Part shown: in pieces, positions 63,484 through 64,000 of the stretch
How positions within the stretch are numbered: position 1 is the first letter of the stretch
Layout of the letters: every line of letters begins with the position of its first letter
Source of the DNA: CAIWHR01 sp963724975
GTDB lineage: Bacteria; Pseudomonadota; Gammaproteobacteria; Burkholderiales; Casimicrobiaceae
Direction of reading: 5' to 3'
Length of the DNA: 64,000 bases
Assembly (NCBI GenBank): GCA_963724975.1
Contig: CAVRXB010000004.1
Location: 1 to 64,000, forward strand
The notes under the pieces: generated by a model
What the model was told of the DNA's origin: nothing
The model's database searches: none
What the model saw: only the letters and a program-made list of their open reading frames with translations
Position numbers and translations under genes: made by a program

Positions 63484-64000
63484 ATGAGCGAAAAGAGACT
63501 GACCACTACCGCGGGATGCCCGGTCGTCGACAACCAGAACATCCTGACAGCCGGCCCACGAGGACCGCAGTTGCTACAGGACGTATGGTTCCTGGAGAAG
63601 CTCGCTCACTTTGATCGTGAAGTGATACCCGAGCGGCGCATGCATGCCAAGGGCTCGGGCGCCTATGGCACGTTTACCGCTACACACGACATCACGAAGT
63701 ACACCCGGGCGAAGATCTTCTCCGAGATCGGCAAGAAGACCGAAGTGTTCGCCCGGTTCACCACCGTCGCCGGGGAACGCGGTGCGGCTGATGCCGAGCG
63801 CGACATCCGGGGTTTCGCCGTCAAGTTCTACACCGACGAGGGCAACTGGGATCTGGTGGGAAACAACACACCGGTGTTCTTCCTGCGCGATCCGCTGAAG
63901 TTCCCCGACCTCAATCATGCAGTCAAGCGCGACCCTCGGACCAACCTGCGCAGCGCGAAGAACAACTGGGACTTCTGGACCTCGCTACCAGAGGCGCTGC
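63484..64000 (+). CDS. katA: Catalase (clade 3 type), 5' part, runs off the window
   Basis: 172 residues are present. It begins MSEKRLTTTAGCPVVDNQNI. The catalytic His54 is in PERRMHAKGSGAYG, and the distal Asn is in DLVGNNTPVFFLRDP near residue 127. Heme-pocket Arg/Phe appear in ARFTTVAGERGAADAERDIR and GFAVKFYTDEGNWD. Breaks down hydrogen peroxide in the cytoplasm. The gene continues past the end of the window. Confidence 0.95.
   Translation, partial: MSEKRLTTTAGCPVVDNQNILTAGPRGPQLLQDVWFLEKLAHFDREVIPERRMHAKGSGAYGTFTATHDITKYTRAKIFSEIGKKTEVFARFTTVAGERGAADAERDIRGFAVKFYTDEGNWDLVGNNTPVFFLRDPLKFPDLNHAVKRDPRTNLRSAKNNWDFWTSLPEAL

Overview
The window is high-GC DNA from a proteobacterium, most likely of the Burkholderiales or a nearby betaproteobacterial group. 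Pointers are a tripartite tricarboxylate transporter with a Bug-type receptor, a cyoABCD ubiquinol oxidase, soxR, bkd genes, several toxin-antitoxin pairs and many secreted proteins of soil or groundwater type. No rRNA, tRNA, CRISPR array or phage module was seen.

Layout. 0.1-8.4 kb: decayed phospholipase A1 (pldA), brnTA, pyruvate phosphate dikinase, a CBS protein, a higBA pair and remnants of a second toxin-antitoxin pair. 8.4-12.8 kb (- strand): a predicted outer-membrane electron conduit of DmsE/MtrA decaheme cytochrome, MtrB/PioB porin and diheme c4-type cytochrome. 13-18 kb: cupin, Asp-box secreted protein, MFS transporter, beta-helix secreted protein. 18.2-22.3 kb (-): cyoABCD. 22.4-24.6 kb: SDR plus QueA-like genes divergent from soxR. 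24.6-25.2 kb: a cluster of gene remnants. 25.2-32.5 kb: HD-domain protein, secreted protein, lipase plus trypsin-like protease, large fibronectin-III protein. 32.5-34.4 kb: XRE remnant, vapBC, SDR. 34.4-40.1 kb: metallo-beta-lactamase-fold lipoprotein, beta-propeller protein, unknown 625-residue protein, di-heme oxidoreductase. 40.1-50.6 kb (-): a STAND regulator, TctCBA transporter, two Gfo/Idh/MocA oxidoreductases, a DUF993 protein and a TIM-barrel isomerase, which together look like an uptake and catabolism unit for a sugar or sugar acid. 50.7-53.7 kb: SIR2-like fragment, PLD-family protein, sirtuin. 54-60.1 kb: large alpha/beta hydrolase, then bkdA1-bkdA2-bkdB. 60.1-64 kb: TonB/TolA-like protein, a 168-bp inverted-repeat element, a ferritin-like protein and the start of a catalase.

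Two window-wide features stand out. First, frameshifts cluster in some genes (pldA, ppdK, the decaheme/porin/cytochrome genes, the MFS gene, the PLD gene, bkdB, tonB) while long stretches such as cyo and the tct cluster are clean. Several shifts fall in short G or C runs, which suggests sequence or assembly error as much as decay. Second, a dispersed family of remnants carries the two ends of one SDR gene and parts of one XRE antitoxin gene at about 1.25, 8.2, 15.3, 18.0, 24.6 and 32.6-34.4 kb. This family is the least conventional structure in the window.
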